Below the pieces are notes generated by a model that worked only from the letters and a program-made list of their open reading frames with translations, ran no database searches and was not told the DNA's origin. The position numbers were made by a program, and so were the translations under genes. From NCBI GenBank assembly GCA_947359465.1, contig OX375879.1, positions 123,102,486-123,166,485 on the forward strand: DNA of 64,000 nt, written 5' to 3'. Below, in pieces: positions 50,373 through 62,059 of the stretch (positions are counted from its first letter, which is position 1; each line of letters starts with the position of its first letter). Source of the DNA: Metellina segmentata. Lineage: Eukaryota > Arthropoda > Arachnida > Araneae > Tetragnathidae.

Positions 50373-51339
50373 AAAATTAACTTAATATCAGTTCAAAAAT
50401 TTTTAAATTTAAAAAATTTCATAAAAGTGAATGTTCCTACTTTTGATATAACTTGAGAAATTATTTAGGAACATACACAATATTTACATTTTCTAGAAGC
50501 AGATATTATATTTAAAATTTTGTCTTCACAGTTTTTTAATACATGCATATAAAAAAATATTAAAAATTTTTTAATTAAAAATGAGCATTTTTTTATTTTA
50601 TAATTTATAAAAACACTTATATTTTATAACATATCAATAATTTTTAAAATTGCTGAAGACAAATCACTTAAATATGTATGAAGAATATACATACCAAATT
50701 TCATGCAATTAATTTTGAGTTATATCATTTTAAAGTTGGGAAAAGTGTGAAAAATCCATCATGGAGAAAAATCACCTTAAAGTTCATTAATGAAAATCAG
50801 TTACAGAAGGTGAAATTTTAGTACCTGATGGATTTTTCACTCTGAGTACGTAAGTAAATCCGTTAATGTCTTCAGACCTTTGATTAAGGTTTATTTTGGC
50901 TAATTGTACCTTTCTACGGTACAATTTGTATGCAATTGTACTTTTGTTATCAGTTTTACGGATAAGTCGACAGATTTTGCGTTTTAAAACTTTGACAGCT
51001 ATCAAAACGTTCTTTTGCTTATAACTTCGGTTCTACTCAAGATATCATCATAAAATTGGTGTCAAACAAAAGAGAATTAAATTAAAAAAATTTTGAGAAT
51101 ATAAAACAAAAAAGAACTTTTGAAGGTTTTTGTGTACCAGCCCCCCTTAAATCCGTTACTATTTCAATCTTTGAGGATAGATAAGGGTAAAGAGCACATA
51201 GGGGTTGACAGTGGCTGCCCTCGTAAGACCACGTGACGAACGGACGCCTCTGAGAACGTTCTCTATGGATTTAGCATTGGGACAGCAAATTGACGCGTTC
51301 AAGGGAGAAAGATTATTGAAAAAAAGTGGTTGCACACAG
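50373..51339. other. Unclassified AT-rich stretch
   Basis: No gene recognised. CCAGCCCCCCTTAA at 51138-51151 looks like the reverse of a TTAAGGGGGG terminus but no partner was found. Confidence 0.35.
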
Positions 51340-53033
51340 CTGTGCATACAACTGCAAGAATAAAAGAACTAAAGGATCACCCTATTCATTTCACAGGTAT
51401 GTTATTATTTATACTTATCTACTTTTTTTAGTATTTTAAGCATTTTAAAACGAGTAACGTCGTATCACAATTTTGTCTAATCAATGTTTATTCATTATTG
51501 TGACAAATTTTTCGTATTATTCGACTTCGTGAGAGCAATTTGAATATATGTAAGCTGATAGGAAATGTTTTGGAGCCATTAAAATAATGAATTATGTGCA
51601 AAAATCAAATGTGTTACGGTTAAACGCAAAAATGCAGGTTGGCAAATCTTGGCGCCCTCCGCTGGAGTAAACAATTGTCACGTATTTATAAAGTTGTTGG
51701 TAGTTTCTTGGATTACGGATTGTGCAGTTCGCTTATTTAAGATTAATATTGTAACTGTATTCCAGTGAGTGATAGCTCCTGATGTATGTTTATTTGAATT
51801 TTGATTTGCAAAGATTATTTTCTTCTGTTTGTGTTGAAACACAATACACAAGCACTTCTATAATAAATTAAAAAACGCAAAAACAATTATTTCTTAAGGA
51901 ATTAATTATTATTTTTCAAATAAAGCAGATGGTTTCATTTAAGTTTATCCTTATTTAGAGTAGAAACACGCTGCCGAATTCTATATGAGAAACACTTATC
52001 CAAAGAAAAATGGAAAACAATTGTCACAATAGATGAATCATGGGTGTATTTAAATGATTGCAGCAAAAAAAAAAAGAAAAAAAAAAGAGCCATTTAATAT
52101 CATAAAAGGGGAGGAAAAAATTTAAGTACATGGTTCACAGAATCGAAAGTTTTTCTAAGGGATTCATGATTGTTGCTGGTTTTTCATATAATGGCAAGTT
52201 GAAAATAAAGAGTGGAAAAAAATGTCAAGACTAACTCCAAATACTATCAGGAACATATTTTATCGCCAATTTTTCTGAACGAAATATCATCGCTTTACCC
52301 ACAGTGCCATCAATCTGTGGAACTCCATCAAGACAAAACTAGCAGTCACACATCAAAATCCACTGTAAATTTCCTAAAAGAAAAGGAACAAAAAACCGGT
52401 ATCAAGGCCATACCCTTCACTGATATCACTACTAAATCTCCCGATATATCACCTATGGAATTTTGTGCTTTCGGACTTTTTAAATCTGCATCATCCAAAC
52501 GTCGTACCACAACCCTTACAGGACTCCGGAAATTTGTTCAGGAGAAATGGGATAGAATACCTCTTCTGACACTTCAAAAGGCATTATTATCCTGGAAATT
52601 ACGGTGTCGAAAGATAGTTCAGAATAAGGGCTATCAAATAGAACATTTAAAACACAAGAATTTTATGTAATTTAGTTTTGTGAATACAATATACATTGTC
52701 TAAAAAATGTGTGAACAGCCTCTGTATAAACATTACTTTATAATTTTCTTTTAAACTTTCTTAGTTTTCCACGGGATGAAAAACGGAGAAAGGAAAGGGA
52801 AAAGTCCTTGCGCCGAGGAAATTTTACAGCAACAAATTACTATAAGATTTGTTCGACACATTTCGAAGAGAAATGTTATGACAAAGAAAAATTTGGAGGC
52901 CCTTGGTTGAAATCCTATGCTATACCAACTTAATTCGATTTTTATGACCACTTGTTAGGTAAAATTGAGGTACGAAAACCACCAAAACGTTTGACTGATC
53001 CAAATGAAACTACCTCAAGTCTTGTTGCAAGTA
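51337..53033 (+). pseudogene. Two-exon THAP-domain gene relic
   Basis: Exon A (about 51337-51392) reads VAHSCAYNCKNKRTKGSPYS, FH and a split codon, with donor CAG|GTATGT. Exon B starts after TTCTTTTAAACTTTCTTAG at about 52763 and continues FPRDEKRRKEREKSLRRGNF, then ICSTHFEEKCYD and FGGPWLKSYAIPT. Together they form a C2CH THAP DNA-binding finger (Cys-x3-Cys, then Cys-x2-His) with the AVPT-like end. The phase is kept across the 1.37-kb intron. There is no ATG before exon A (GTG GTT), and a TAA follows AIPT at once, then FDFYDHL continues in frame, so it looks dead. A donor-like GCAAGTAAG lies near 53032. It could derive from a host THAP gene or a P-element transposase; I cannot tell. Confidence 0.75.
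51960..52710 (+). pseudogene. Mariner/Tc1-superfamily transposase fragment in the THAP intron
   Basis: The plus strand reads KWKTIVTIDESWVYLND, with the first catalytic Asp (about 52010-52060), then after an A-rich break GFSYNGKLKI, and a 152-codon open stretch (52212-52670) with NSKYYQEHIL, VELHQDKTSSHTSKSTVNFL (second Asp), TKSPDISPMEFCAFG and KLRCRKIVQNKGYQIEH. The N-terminal DNA-binding region is missing. CAGCCTCTGTATAAACA at about 52712 may be the 3' TIR. It lies between the two THAP exons in the same orientation. Confidence 0.8.
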
Positions 53034-54640
53034 AGTTTTACTTAAATATAATTCATTAAAATAAAATGTGTGTGGACTAAATTTTAAGCACAACCCATAA
53101 AATTTAGAAGTATTTGCATTAAATTTAACTGTATAATTCGTAAATTTAATTTTATTTGGTTGAATGCCCAAAAAACATACAAGTTACTTGAGCAAGTAAT
53201 TTCTTACTAAATATGTGTTATTTACCACAGCTGATTTATTAGAACCTAAAGCTGTTTCCCTAACATGTAATGTAAAAATATTTTGAAACTAATTTTTTGC
53301 TCTATTTTTAAATACAAAAAATAAGTATTTACTGTCGTGTAAGTAAAAATATACTTTTATTGCATTCATATTAATCCCCAAATTAAAAAATAAAAACACT
53401 GGAAAATTAAGTTCATTAGATGTGTTTATTTTTCAGCTCGTGAAGGAAAGAAGGGATTGGGAGGAGAGAAAGATCGTTTGGGTACCCTGGGGTCGTGACC
53501 TGTCATGTTTATCAGAGGCAGTAAACCTCACGGAAAAAGAACAGATTCCTCCTCAGACGCGATGCTCGGAACCAAGTGTTTCATGCTCTGAATATGCAGG
53601 AATGCTTACAACACCAGGCATCTTCGTTGACTCATGATCAAGAACTCTTCAGCTCACTTATGTTGGTTGGTAGTTTTATTTACTTGAGAAACACAACCGT
53701 CTATTATTTGCGTCACGCCCGAAAAAACGGAGCCACGAAAGAAAAGGATGAAGTACAATTTAAACAACTTTTAACGACTAACTCACATTACTAGATTAAT
53801 AGATTTCACACACCAGATTTTAGTACCAGAATACGCTTTATAGTCTACGATTGCCATGTTATTTCTCAGCTTTAAAGTTTTGTACAATGTAGTGCAATTC
53901 ACGGGATAAGTATCGGGATATGTAAGATACACATTGTTTTCGAGATGATTTACAAAAAAGTAACATATTGTAAATTTTACGAAGGCGTATATTATTTAGA
54001 ATTTTTAAAGTTTATTGCTGGAACCAGAAATAAAGGTTTTTCCAGAAAAGCAGATAATGATGAAATTTTTCGAGTATGAATCCATTTAAATAAATTAGCG
54101 AACTTAATTTCCATTAATGACTTTTTTAAATATGATTTTTCAAAAACGTCTAATTTTATGAGCAATTACCTGAATAACCAGGCGTTGCTCGGGTTTAAAA
54201 TATGACCGCGACATTTTCCTGTGTTAACTCAAATACACAAACCCTGTAGAACGTGTTTCCTTGCATATGTCCACTTATAGCAGAAAAACAAACTTTACAT
54301 TTTAAAATTGGGGCTTCGAGAGGCACTTTTAGGATTACCTGGTGCCAATTTGCACGGCTACAGATGGGTCTGAAGGTAGGAAAGAAGTAGCCTATGTTTT
54401 CCGCAGTGTGCTAAAGTGTACCCAATTGGGTGTGGATGGGTCAAACGGAGTGTTTTTATTTATTAGATGGTGAATTGTTCCTTGTTTTTTCATAGATGGA
54501 ACCTAGAGCAATGTTTCATTTGTATTATCTAAACCTCTATCGATTCTTCCAAGTTACATTTCTATAGGTCAAATATGGTAAGTCACTGGAACCCTTTTAA
54601 GAAAAGTAACTAGTAACAGAAAACAGAATTGAATTCTACC
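53034..54640. other. Unclassified stretch with one repeat-R copy
   Basis: A repeat-R block (GGTACCCTGGGGTCGTGACC, GTTTATCAGAGGCAGTAAAC) lies at 53475-53545. ACCAGGCGTTGCTCGGG at 54178-54194 resembles a common arthropod repeat end. A splice-acceptor-like TTTATTTTTCAG precedes 53437, but no THAP continuation is recognisable. Confidence 0.4.
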
Positions 54641-54721
54641 TGCCTCGGTATTGGGCCCCATGAATGGTCTGATCTCAATAATTAAAGTCTCGAGGGGTCG
54701 TGTTTCCCATCACTCATGGGT

Positions 54722-55015
54722 GCCGCGGTAGTCCGGTTGAAAAAGTAGCGGATTAGGAACTACAGGATTGTGCGAGTTCGAAATTCAATAAAACCAAAGA
54801 CTGTCATTCGTGTGGGCACGTTAAATCTGTCGTCACCCCAAATGCCCTCACGTGGCGTGGTGTGGAAGATTGGAGGGTGGGGTGTTAGTTCACGTGTCCC
54901 CCACTTCATCTGACTGCGAATCAATTGACGAGGCGTGGTCGTCGGATCATTACCTTGGGGTGTATCCCAAACCGCCTCCAATAGACAGCCATTATGACGT
55001 TATTTAAGTACCTAC
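54722..55015 (+). mobile_element. SINE family B copy
   Basis: The head GTGCCGCGGTAGTCCGGTTG with B box CGAGTTCGAAATTC differs from family A. The centre (GTTAAATCTGTCGT, GGAGGGTGGGGTG, CATCTGAC) and the end (ATGACGTTATTTAAGTACCT, ACC) are shared with it. Confidence 0.65.
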
Positions 55016-55144
55016 CATCATCGTTGAAAAATACATTGCTTGGGTCATCATCTCTTCAAACGGCAGTTCATTCTATATTCACCAAACCCTTTTCAGTTCT
55101 TTCTGTAGACCGTAAGAAAGGGACAAATCGATAGGAACTGACCC

Positions 55145-55449
55145 TCCAAACTGGTAGATCGGAAGGTTCCTGGTTCGAATCCGGGGCAGTGCATGGATGT
55201 TTGTAAGCGTATGATGTAGAGGCTGCTGGAGTACCTTAAATCTATCGTGGCCGAAAGTCCTCACGTTGGGTTGGTGTGGACGTTTAGAGAGCGGGATGCC
55301 TTCATCTTATCATGCCTCTTCATCTGATCATGGTTCAAAATGATGTGGTGTTGTCCTCGGATCTTTCCTATAGGGGATTGATCCCGGACCGTCGCCAATA
55401 GCCCGTTGCGTTTCTCTAGTACGACGTTAATTAAAAAATTACCAAATAC
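55145..55449 (+). mobile_element. SINE family A copy, 5' end truncated
   Basis: It starts in the anticodon-like region (CTGGTAGATCGGAAGG), keeps the B box CTGGTTCGAATCCGGG, the whole centre and CGTTAATTAAAAAATTACC. Confidence 0.8.
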
Positions 55450-56111
55450 CAAACTGATACAAACTCGGTCCAATGCGAACGATCCAGGCTGAATGTCTTC
55501 TGAGTTGGTGAAACTTTCATTCTGTGTGTATGGCTGTTACTTGTTATTGCATGTCTGGCGCAGCATGGCCCAATGTGGTGCCCAAAACCCCAACCATGGC
55601 AACTGTCTCCATCTCTTGCAGAGAGAGAGAGGGAAAGGTAAACAAACCGTCCCAGCCTATTGGATCGACAACAGCCGACAGGAATATGCAAATCTGGCGT
55701 CGTTACATAATGTTTTCTTGTGACTTCGATGACTGGATTCCTTCCCTCTCGGTGCAAGGTGAACCTCCAGACCTCTCGAGAATGCAAGGGCAGTCCTTGC
55801 CCAAGGTCAAGGGATAAATCGGGCGGTCATTATCTGCTTGGCGCCTCTATCTTTGCCTTAACCTTGACTCATTATCGGCGAGCAATTAATCACGCACTGC
55901 TAACTCCCAAAGTGACCTTTCTCCTGTTAATCATGTTACGCAGTTGCCTGGCCAAATGGGCTAAATTTAAATGGGGTCGACACCGATTCGGACGCCACTC
56001 CACTCGCACCTCACGATCTTCGAGAATGTTCTCAGACACGTATCAAGCTCCTATTGTAAATGACAATCCTACTCGTCATTTCAATATGCACATCAGAACG
56101 CTCAACAGGTA
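55450..56111. other. Unclassified GC-richer stretch
   Basis: No recognised family. It has several overlapping open stretches on both strands with no agreed frame or motif. A short (GA)n lies near 55620. Confidence 0.35.
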
Positions 56112-56330
56112 GGTATTTCAACTAACGTCGCGCACTGCAGCAACACAACGGCTATCGGCAACGGTATGGGACTAAATCCTAAGGAAAAGATCCTAGGACA
56201 ATATCGATTCATTTTGACCACGGTCCGATGACGAGATCACCCCTGAACTATCACACACCTGAACTCACTCTCCAAATTTGCACGCCAGGGGAACGTGAAT
56301 GCATAGATGTAAATGGAACCTCGACGGTCT
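56112..56330 (-). mobile_element. SINE copy, degraded, reverse
   Basis: AACTAACGTCGCGCACTGCA, AACACAACGGCTA, GATCCTAGGACAA and TCACTCTCCAAATTTGCACG mirror the 3' half and centre of the SINE. Confidence 0.6.
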
Positions 56331-56504
56331 TGGGTTGGATTGCCACACTCCGATTGCTGATCCTTTACTCTTCCAACCGGGATACCGTTTCCCTAATATA
56401 CTTACTACAACTTCGCATTTAAAACAATAGTACGTGAACGCAAAGGGATTACAGTCAGGCACGAATTCAGAAAATGGTCCTGGTGTGTTACATTCGAACC
56501 GAAA

Positions 56505-56760
56505 GGGCTGCGGTGGCCCAGTTGTAGGTTCGCAACCCCAGGATTTTGAGCTCGGAACTACGTCCAAACGAACACCGTCGTGCAAGCGGTGAACGTTAAA
56601 TCTCTCGGGACCGTGAATCTCTTTGAAAGTTTGGAGAGTGGGCTGCCAGCTCATGTGTTGGCTTCGTCATCTGATTGGTATGAAATGACGAGGTAGTGTC
56701 CTCGGATCTTTCCAGAGTTATGCTAACTCAACTACCTTCAATTCCAACCAACCCGATTCA
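56505..56760 (+). mobile_element. SINE family B copy
   Basis: Head GGGCTGCGGTGGCCCAGTTG, then the shared centre (GTTAAATCTCTCG, GTTTGGAGAGTGGGCTGCCA, CTTCGTCATCTGA) and TCCTCGGATCTTTCC. Same head type as the 54722 copy. Confidence 0.65.
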
Positions 56761-57475
56761 AATAAATAAACTGTGATTGTATCAATTACTTCAAACGCTT
56801 TTAGGAATAGGAATATTTTAAAAGACCGTTTTGGATGACCCCCTTGGACACGACGATCTGTGGTTGGGTTAGAATTTGCAATAATCCCATTGTTAATTCG
56901 TTACTCTTCCCCAACCGGGATGCCCCAAATATACTGTGCTCAAATGGTAACGATATAAATTAAAAAAAAAAGTTTACAACTCGTTTTAAATACGAATGAC
57001 GTCTCTTCGATGGATCGAACTGATACTTATGTAAGATGCTAAATGGATAAGCAATTATTTGATTTGTGGGTAGGATCGTTATATTTAAATAACTTTGATT
57101 GTATAGTAACTGTGAAGTATTCGGTCTAAGTTCATTAAAACAGTCTTAAGTTATAATCGTTGAATAAAAGAATTCGCGTAAATTCGGCACTTTTTAATTT
57201 CTTAACTAATTATTAATGCACAGATTGCAAGAATGATTATTTGCTCCCCAGAAATAAACCCATCCACGTGAAATTTAATATTCTGACAGAATAACAGTTG
57301 AATAAATTCTTCATTAACTTTTGAAGGTCCGACTTTAAATTACATTACTGTCGAAAGATGGCAGCACGATAGTAATTACAAACTACGCAGAGCCACTCTG
57401 CCCAAGTTTCGCAACACCAAAACCATTACGTTGTGTTTCTCTAGAAAGACTTTAATTTAACAAATACCAAAACCA

Positions 57476-57575
57476 TTTCGGATTTTTCCCTTAAGGGACT
57501 GATCCCGGATCGTCGTCAATAGCCCGTTGTGTTGTTCTGGTACGACGTTAACTAAAAATTACCATTACCATTTAC
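57476..57575 (+). repeat. SINE 3' end fragment
   Basis: CCCTTAAGGGACTGATCCCG, GTCGTCAATAGCCCGTTGTG and a TTACCATTACC tail. Head and centre are absent. Confidence 0.75.
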
Positions 57576-58944
57576 CAAATTACCGATAAATAAGAAGGTA
57601 GATTCAGCTAAGATATCGGTACTATGGAGGATAGTTGTGGAGGATGCAGGTGGGATATCTTTATCATGAGTGACTACTGCTGGTTTTTGTAGAACTACAT
57701 GACATATACTAGATGAAAACAAAAGAACTACGTGTATTCGTATACGAGAATAAGTGTATAAATTTAATTCCGTGTTTACACATATTTCTTCTACTTTTTC
57801 TGCGTTAGATAATATGTTAATGATACGCTAGTATAGTCTTTATAACTTTTTACACTGCAGTTGCATGTTTACTAAGAAAATAAAATGTTGTAATAAGTTA
57901 CAATTTGACGCTCATCTTTAACTTGGAATCAATTAAAAAACGCAGCATTTGCTTTCGCTTCCTAGACGTATAACTATAAGATTGTAATACATAGAAATGT
58001 ATAACATAGAATTCTTATTTGACGGTAGTTTCTTCTTTGATGATGATTAAGTGTTCAATTTGAAATGGATAGGGGAGAGTACTTGCACTCACATCGTTAC
58101 ATGAAATGCTCGTAGTGCGTGGCCGCATGCGCCGCTTCAGGGTTCTCTCTGACTCGTTCGAAGGTCTGTCTCTTCATCCTGGAGCATGATAACTTCCTGG
58201 ACTACAAGCGATCATCTTCTGATACATTCGATCCAGATACCCACGTACATATTTTGAAATAAAGGAATTGTTAATAGACCCAAACTGTATAGGATAGGGA
58301 ATCTTTTTAGTCATACGAATTCAGCTCCTTGAAATCATTTAGAAAAAGCTTATTTGAACCACGTTCTGAAAAAAGTTTATAACTGTTGACCAATGTGATT
58401 AGAATGAAAGGGCTGGAAAAAGTTTACACCACAAATACTTTACATGTTACAAATCTACATGTATTTACTCTTGATTTTGAATCGACTCCTCTCCGAATTC
58501 ATTACTCTGACAAACGCATATATCAAAGAGCAACGTAAAAAGTGTTTATACGACACTAGTTTGACCAAACGGATGCAGACAGCAGATGAAACTTAATTCT
58601 CACATTTATATAAGCAATTCGTAAAGAGCAACTAGTCGAAACAACTACTACAAAACGTAAAGAGCAATGTCAACCGTCGCAGAAGAAAAAGGGTTTGACG
58701 ATTTTATTTATTTAAGAAATATTTAAAATGGCAATTCAAGCCTACGTAGAAATAATAAAAAAAAGTGACGAAAATATATTTCACAAAACGTGAGGGAAGG
58801 GAAATCTGAAACTAGTGTTGCATATTCCTTTGGGTTCATATCAGAAATATCCGAACATAAAGTCTCTCTTTCAGAATGCGCGGCTCATCTGTTAGAGCTT
58901 GTTCCGCGAGATGATGTAAAATTATTGAAAAGTCTTTCTCCTCC
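57576..58944. other. Unclassified stretch
   Basis: No gene or known repeat recognised. AT-rich with occasional 60-codon open stretches lacking homology. Confidence 0.35.
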
Positions 58945-59022
58945 TATGGATTTGTACCCGAACTTTCATCAATAGACCGTTGTCTTGCTCCACTATGACG
59001 TTAATTAAATACCTACCTACCT
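58945..59022 (+). repeat. SINE 3' end fragment, family B tail
   Basis: CATCAATAGACCGTTGTCTT, GACGTTAATTAAATACC and a TACC repeat tail. Confidence 0.65.
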
Positions 59023-59114
59023 TTTGTATTGATAATGGTTTGAGAAAAACTACTGTCAACTTGCTCAACTTGGCAATACGTGTTACAACTACAAAGTGTA
59101 TCCTTGTCGTTGCG

Positions 59115-59448
59115 CGCCGACCAACCGGTATAGTGGTTAAGGTGTTAGCCTCTGGATCGGAAGGTTCCTGGTTCGAATCCGGTTCCGGGCATGGATGTTT
59201 GTAAACGTATGGTGTAGAGGCGGCTGGTGCACCTTAAATCGGTCGTGGACGAAAGTCCTCACGTTGGGTTGGCGTGGAAGTTTGGAGAGTGTGGTGCCAG
59301 CTCAGGTGTTGCTTCGTCATCTGACCGTGGTTCAAAATTACGAGGTGTTGTCCTCGAATCTTTCCCTTAAGGGACTGATTCCGGACCGTCGTCAATAGCC
59401 CGTTGTGTTGCACTAGTACGACGTTAACTAAAATTACCATTACCATTA
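59115..59448 (+). mobile_element. Full-length SINE family A with 13-bp target duplication
   Basis: It starts CGCCGACCAACCGGTATAGT, has A box (GGTATAGTGGTTAAGG) and B box (TGGTTCGAATCCGGT), the central block, and ends AAAATTACCATTACCATTA. The flanking direct repeat CCTTGTCGTTGCG is at 59102-59114 and 59449-59461. It sits at the head of a family B copy. Confidence 0.93.
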
Positions 59449-59725
59449 CCTTGTCGTTGCGAGTTCGAAAATCGATCCAACCAAAGAGCGTGGGAGCTGG
59501 TGTGCGTTAAATCTGTCGTGTCCTCAAATATCTTCAAATTGCTGTGATATGAGAGTTTGGACTGTGGGGTGCCAGCTCAGGTGAGACCTGGTCATCTCTA
59601 TCGTGGTTCAAGACTACGAGTTGTTATCTTTGCATCTTTCCCTTTAGGATTGATCCGTGATCGTCACTAATAGCCTGTTGCGCTATTGCAGTGAAATGCC
59701 AGTTCAACTACCTACCATTAGGTAA
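59449..59725 (+). mobile_element. SINE family B copy (target of the SINE at 59115)
   Basis: TTGCGAGTTCGAAAATCGAT (B-box-like), GCGTTAAATCTGTCGTGTCC, GTGGGGTGCCAGCTCAGGTG, and the end CAGTTCAACTACCTACCATT. Its tRNA-like head lies left of the inserted copy, partly decayed. Confidence 0.65.
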
Positions 59726-59726
59726 T

Positions 59727-60384
59727 TTGTAATTAACGTCGTACTAGAGCAACACAATGGCTATTGACGACGGTCCGTGATCAATTCCCTTAGAGAAAGA
59801 TCCGAGGACAACACCTCGTAATTTTGATTCAGATGATGAAGCAACACCTGAGCTGGCACCCCACTCTCCACACTTCCACACCCATCCAACGTGAGGACTT
59901 TCGGCCACGATAGATTTAAGGTGCATCAGCCGCCTCTACACCATACTCTTACAAAAATCCTTGCCGACCAACCGGTATAGTGGTTAAGGTGTTAGCCTCT
60001 AGATCGGAAGGTTCCTGGTTCGAATCCGGTTCCGGGCATGGATGTTTGTAAACGTATGGTGTAGAGGCGGCTGGTGCACCTTAAATCTGTCGTGGCCGAA
60101 AGTCCTCACGTTGGGTTGGCGTGGAAGTTTGGAGAGTGGGGTGCCAGCTCAGGTGTTGCTTCGTCATCTGACCGTGGTTCAAAATTACGAGGTGTTGTCC
60201 TCGGATGTTTCCCTCAAGGGACTGATCCCGGACTGTCGTCAATAGCCCGTTGTGTTGCTCTAGTACGACGTTAACTAAAATTACCATTACCATTACAAAA
60301 ATCCTTGCCCGAACCCGGATTCGAACCAAGCAACCTTCCGATCTAGAGGCACATTAACCACTCTACCGGTTGGTCGGCACTTAC
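59727..60384 (-). mobile_element. SINE family A, reverse copy split by a nested SINE
   Basis: The tail and centre are at 59727-59965 and the tRNA head at 60295-60384, separated by the plus-strand SINE 59966-60294. The outer flanks CTACCATTAGG (left) and TTACCGTTAGG (right) may be an aged target duplication. Confidence 0.85.
59966..60294 (+). mobile_element. Nested full-length SINE family A with 15-bp target duplication
   Basis: It starts GACCAACCGGTATAGTGG, with A and B boxes, the centre and an ATTACCATTACCATT tail. The target duplication ACAAAAATCCTTGCC is at 59951-59965 and 60295-60309, inside the reverse SINE. The match to the 59115 copy is close throughout. Confidence 0.94.
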
Positions 60385-60449
60385 CGTTAGGAGAGGCTTT
60401 TTCTGAAAACCGAAAATAGGTGGTACTTGTATTTTGTGGTAAAATAGGC

Positions 60450-60670
60450 CTCCTGTATGTATTCCTAGTATCTTTCCCTTCGGGATTGATCCCAGACCGT
60501 CACCAATAGCTCGAGTGTGACGTTAATTAAAATACCTACCTGTATTTATTCCGTATTGATTCGGCTGGTAAATCTGTCGTGACCCCAAGTGTTCTCAAGT
60601 TGGTGAGTGTCATCTGAGCGTGTTTAAATTACGGGATGCCCATTGCGACGTTTATTAAATACCCAAATGA
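60450..60670 (+). repeat. SINE family B fragments
   Basis: A 3' end (TTTCCCTTCGGGATTGATCC, GACGTTAATTAAAATACC) at 60467-60545 is followed by a short degraded copy (GGTAAATCTGTCGTGACCCC, CATTGCGACGTTTATTAAAT) to about 60665. Confidence 0.55.
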
Positions 60671-61499
60671 GACGTATCTATGGGTATTTGTGATAAACCA
60701 CTCATTGAAAAAACATTAGCTCAACTCAAAAACGTGTTGCGACATTACTGCTGCATTTAAAATTTTAATAAATGGCGAGTTATAAATTAATCTCTAAAAG
60801 TATGTCGTACGAACATCTAGTGAAATGAGGGCAGTCGCAGTGTCATCTAGAGAGTCATTCTTTTCATTTTTTTATAAAGTTCCAACTGACCGATAGAACT
60901 TTTTCGCTTACGTGACCAGACTTGTTCATTGAACTAAATTGCTGTTTTATAATTGGTCACGGTTAACTAGTTCGTAAAGTCTAGTTTATAAATCTCTCTG
61001 GCAAGAGACACCTTGACTAAACTTTTCTTTCCCGTAGTTTCCGTAGCGGATGTTTAAAACGTGTTTCGATTTGGTTTGCTTTTGGATCCAAATGAAAGGC
61101 AAAAGTGGGAGCATTTCCCCCGCTCGTGACAAATGAAACACACGAGCCAGTGCTGTTGTTTCCACAATCAGTGTTTCTGAACGTCCACTTCTTCTATTGA
61201 ATGCTTTCTAAAGGGGACTCAGTGATTTTTGACGCCAACATCTGTTTTCGTATTAGATTGCATTATATTTTCTGATTTTATTTCTATCGTCCCAATTCCT
61301 CATTGCGTTCTGTCATACGACTGTTGAAGAATTTCATTCGATCAGTGTATTCTTTCGTGAGCTACACAAGCGGCTCCTTAGCTCAAATCAAGTAAACATA
61401 AAAATTACAAACGACGAAGTTTTACATTAATCGGCGACATTTGGCAAATGAAGCCCGGAGTGGTTTATATTGTTGATGTCCGCTTGTTACCAGTCTCAA
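60671..61499. other. Unclassified stretch
   Basis: No recognised gene or repeat. Confidence 0.35.
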
Positions 61500-61960
61500 A
61501 CTACACTATCCTGCAATAATGTACCGGACATGGCCAGCGGATTTGCATAAAATCCGACTACTTGTTTGGGGGTGTAATTCGTGGTATGCATGTTGCTCCT
61601 GCTCAATTGAATGCCGACGACTACAAGAACAGTTTGGACAATCAGGTTCTTCCTAAGCTCTGGCAATTTTATGGAATGGACGAATGTTACTTCCAGGACT
61701 GTCAAGCAGTGGTATCAAGATATGGATGTAAAACGTCTTTCCTGGCCTGCTCAAATTCCCGATCTAAACTCCATAGAACATTTGTGGGACAAGTTAGAGC
61801 GACGCTTACGGACCAGGGAATCCGAAATCTACGGCTGAGCTGGCGACATTCTTGCAGCAGGAATGGACACCAATACCCATAGCTGTGTCTCGAAACCTTG
61901 TTGAAAGTATGCCCAGAAGGGTTGATAGTGTAATTGCAGCACGTGGAGGACCCTATTAAA
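61500..61960 (+). pseudogene. Third Tc1-like transposase relic, C-terminal half
   Basis: The plus strand, in two frames, reads LNADDYKNSLDNQVLPKLWQ, then a damaged YFQDC (the second catalytic Asp region with bases lost), then RLSWPAQIPDLNSIEHLWDK, which has the Glu of the DDE triad, and LERRLRTRE. The following sequence (SVSRNLVESMPRRVDSVIAA, RGGPY) in another frame is the usual C-terminal end. Frameshifts make it dead. The N-terminal half is not recognised. It is a lineage different from the two other Tc1 relics. Confidence 0.8.
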
Positions 61961-62059
61961 GCATGTATTATTTCCCTTATACCATCACATCTTGCCGTCC
62001 CGTCCATTATTGTAGGGTAGTGTATATGAAGATTAAGACTTGTGATTGATGCCTTTAAA

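Noticed and set aside
55431..56112. Overlapping open stretches of 97-130 codons on both strands
   Set aside because: No motif, no consistent frame and no splice structure. The region is simply GC-richer, with fewer chance stops.
59115..60384. tRNA genes suggested by A and B boxes
   Set aside because: All are heads of SINE copies with the same downstream body and tails, and none folds into a clean cloverleaf with a normal anticodon arm.
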